NCBI RefSeq assembly: GCF_013266735.1
Contig: NZ_JABSNU010000013.1
Coordinates: 62,001 to 126,000, forward strand
Direction: 5' to 3'
Origin: Pedobacter foliorum
GTDB taxonomy: Bacteria; Bacteroidota; Bacteroidia; Sphingobacteriales; Sphingobacteriaceae
DNA: 64,000 bases
Shown here: piece after piece, positions 63,063-64,000 of the stretch
How positions within the stretch are numbered: position 1 is the stretch's first letter
How the letters are laid out: the number at the start of each line of letters is the position of its first letter
The notes under the pieces: generated by a model
Seen by the model: only the letters and a program-made list of their open reading frames with translations
The model's database searches: none
What the model was told of the DNA's origin: nothing
Made by a program: the position numbers and the translations under genes

Positions 63063-64000
63063 TTATAAATTTTTTATCACCTGTTCCGCCTCTTCATCCT
63101 TGTATTCACTGATGGCGATTTCCAGCTTTTTCTTTAAGTCAGTCATTGTTGGTGCAAATTCCTTGCGGTCAGCCAAATTCTTTAATTCATTAGGATCTTT
63201 TTTTACATCATAAAGCTCCCAGTAATTTAGTTTTCCATAAAAACGAATCAGGGTATATTGATTGGTTCTGATGCCAAAGTGAGGATTTACCAAATGTGGA
63301 CCGGGGTATTCGTAATAATGATAATAAACAGGTTTGTCAGGCTTCCCTGTTTTGATACCTTTAAGCAATGGCCAAAATGATTTGCCTTGTATATCAGCAG
63401 GCACTTTTGCACCGGCAACATCCAGTAAAGTAGGTGCCCAATCTACATTGGCTACTATATTGTTTACCGTGCTGCCTGCCTTTACCTTACCTGGATACCT
63501 TACAATAAAAGGTGTTTTTAAAGATTCTTCATACATAAAGCGCTTGTCGAACCAACCATGTTCTCCTAAATAAAACCCCTGGTCTGATGCATAAATTACA
63601 ATTGTATTTTTGCTCAGCTGTTCTTTATCCAGATAGTTTAAGATCTGTCCAATATTCCTATCCAGCGAATTTGCAGTAGCATAATAATCTTTCATATAAC
63701 GCTGATACTTCCAAATAGCAAGGGCTTTGCCCGATAGTTTTTTCTGCTCAAAATCTTTAGTAACCTTTTGCTGATAGTATTCTGAAAAAGCTTTCCGCTG
63801 ACTGGCGTTCATTCTTTTATATAAAATAAACTCATTAAAATCTACATTAACCTTTAAATCGCGGTCAAGCTGCATTGCTTTTGCAATGGTCATGTATTGT
63901 TGTTGCGCGGCAGGTCTGCCTGCATAATCATCAAAAAAAGTAGTAGGAAGTGGAAAATCTACATCATCATAAGCACCTAGATCTTGTATCTCCGGTAGCC
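63063..64000 (-). CDS. Sulfatase, C-terminal part (cut by window edge)
   Basis: The frame is open from the right edge of the window to a stop at 63063, so the gene continues beyond 64000 and its N-terminus with the formylglycine-generating CxPSR site is not seen. What is present is typical of the alkaline-phosphatase-like sulfatase fold: LPTTFFDDYAGRPAAQQQYM, IVIYASDQGFYLGEHGWFDK, RFMYEESLKTPFIVRYPGKV and a C-terminal WELYDVKKDPNELKNLAD block. In Bacteroidota such enzymes are secreted and remove sulfate from glycans. Internal ATGs (for example at 63893) are not the true start. Substrate unknown. Confidence 0.88.
   Translation of the reverse strand, partial: LPEIQDLGAYDDVDFPLPTTFFDDYAGRPAAQQQYMTIAKAMQLDRDLKVNVDFNEFILYKRMNASQRKAFSEYYQQKVTKDFEQKKLSGKALAIWKYQRYMKDYYATANSLDRNIGQILNYLDKEQLSKNTIVIYASDQGFYLGEHGWFDKRFMYEESLKTPFIVRYPGKVKAGSTVNNIVANVDWAPTLLDVAGAKVPADIQGKSFWPLLKGIKTGKPDKPVYYHYYEYPGPHLVNPHFGIRTNQYTLIRFYGKLNYWELYDVKKDPNELKNLADRKEFAPTMTDLKKKLEIAISEYKDEEAEQVIKNL

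Overview
The window comes from a member of the Bacteroidota, most likely the Sphingobacteriaceae (Pedobacter-like). The evidence is the density of TonB-dependent receptors with STN domains, SusC/SusD pairs, FecR/ECF-sigma pairs, lipoproteins with S-C-K-K style lipoboxes, an RteC-family protein, near absence of Shine-Dalgarno sites, and the adjacent adk-obgE pair. No rRNA, tRNA or CRISPR array was recognised.

Layout. Positions 1-7350 look like part of a mobilizable island: an XRE regulator, gene remnants including a broken YdeI/OmpD-associated gene, an RteC-like regulator behind a large inverted repeat, a conserved unknown protein, and a relaxosome accessory protein, relaxase and VirD4/TraG-like coupling protein. 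No integrase or secretion machinery is visible here, so the island is either incomplete or continues to the left. Positions 7498-25400 hold an AhpD-like gene and then an ECF sigma/FecR-controlled locus: an STN-type TonB receptor, a DUF4397-like lipoprotein, an unknown lipoprotein, three lipoproteins with two fasciclin domains each, an Oar-like TonB receptor and an IPT/NHL lipoprotein. No SusD is present. A perfect 42-bp palindrome closes this locus.

Positions 25479-33867 carry a CRTAC1-like FG-GAP lipoprotein, a GxGYxYP putative glycosidase, an AraC regulator, a phytanoyl-CoA dioxygenase-like enzyme and a family-5-like glycosidase. Positions 33957-44277 form a more conventional glycan-uptake locus (sigma, FecR, SusC, SusD, IPT/NHL lipoprotein, beta-helix lipoprotein). 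A possible structured small RNA lies in front of the housekeeping pair adk-obgE (44361-46286). A Tet-type MFS exporter and a START-domain protein follow.

Positions 48102-51717 (minus strand) contain a compact peptide-export operon: a 68-residue double-glycine-leader peptide, a hairpin, an HlyD-type adaptor and a C39-peptidase ABC transporter. Positions 51980-58471 hold an AraC regulator facing an operon for a ThuA/propeller/HEAT/cupredoxin fusion, a TIM-barrel epimerase, a Gfo/Idh/MocA oxidoreductase and a cytochrome c; together they suggest periplasmic sugar oxidation linked to electron carriers. The right end contains two copies of an ~85-bp palindromic repeat, a 16-bp tandem repeat, a DUF1801 gene, a sigma factor with a trans-envelope anti-sigma/beta-barrel fusion, a secreted-repeat lipoprotein, an unknown secreted protein and a sulfatase cut by the window edge.
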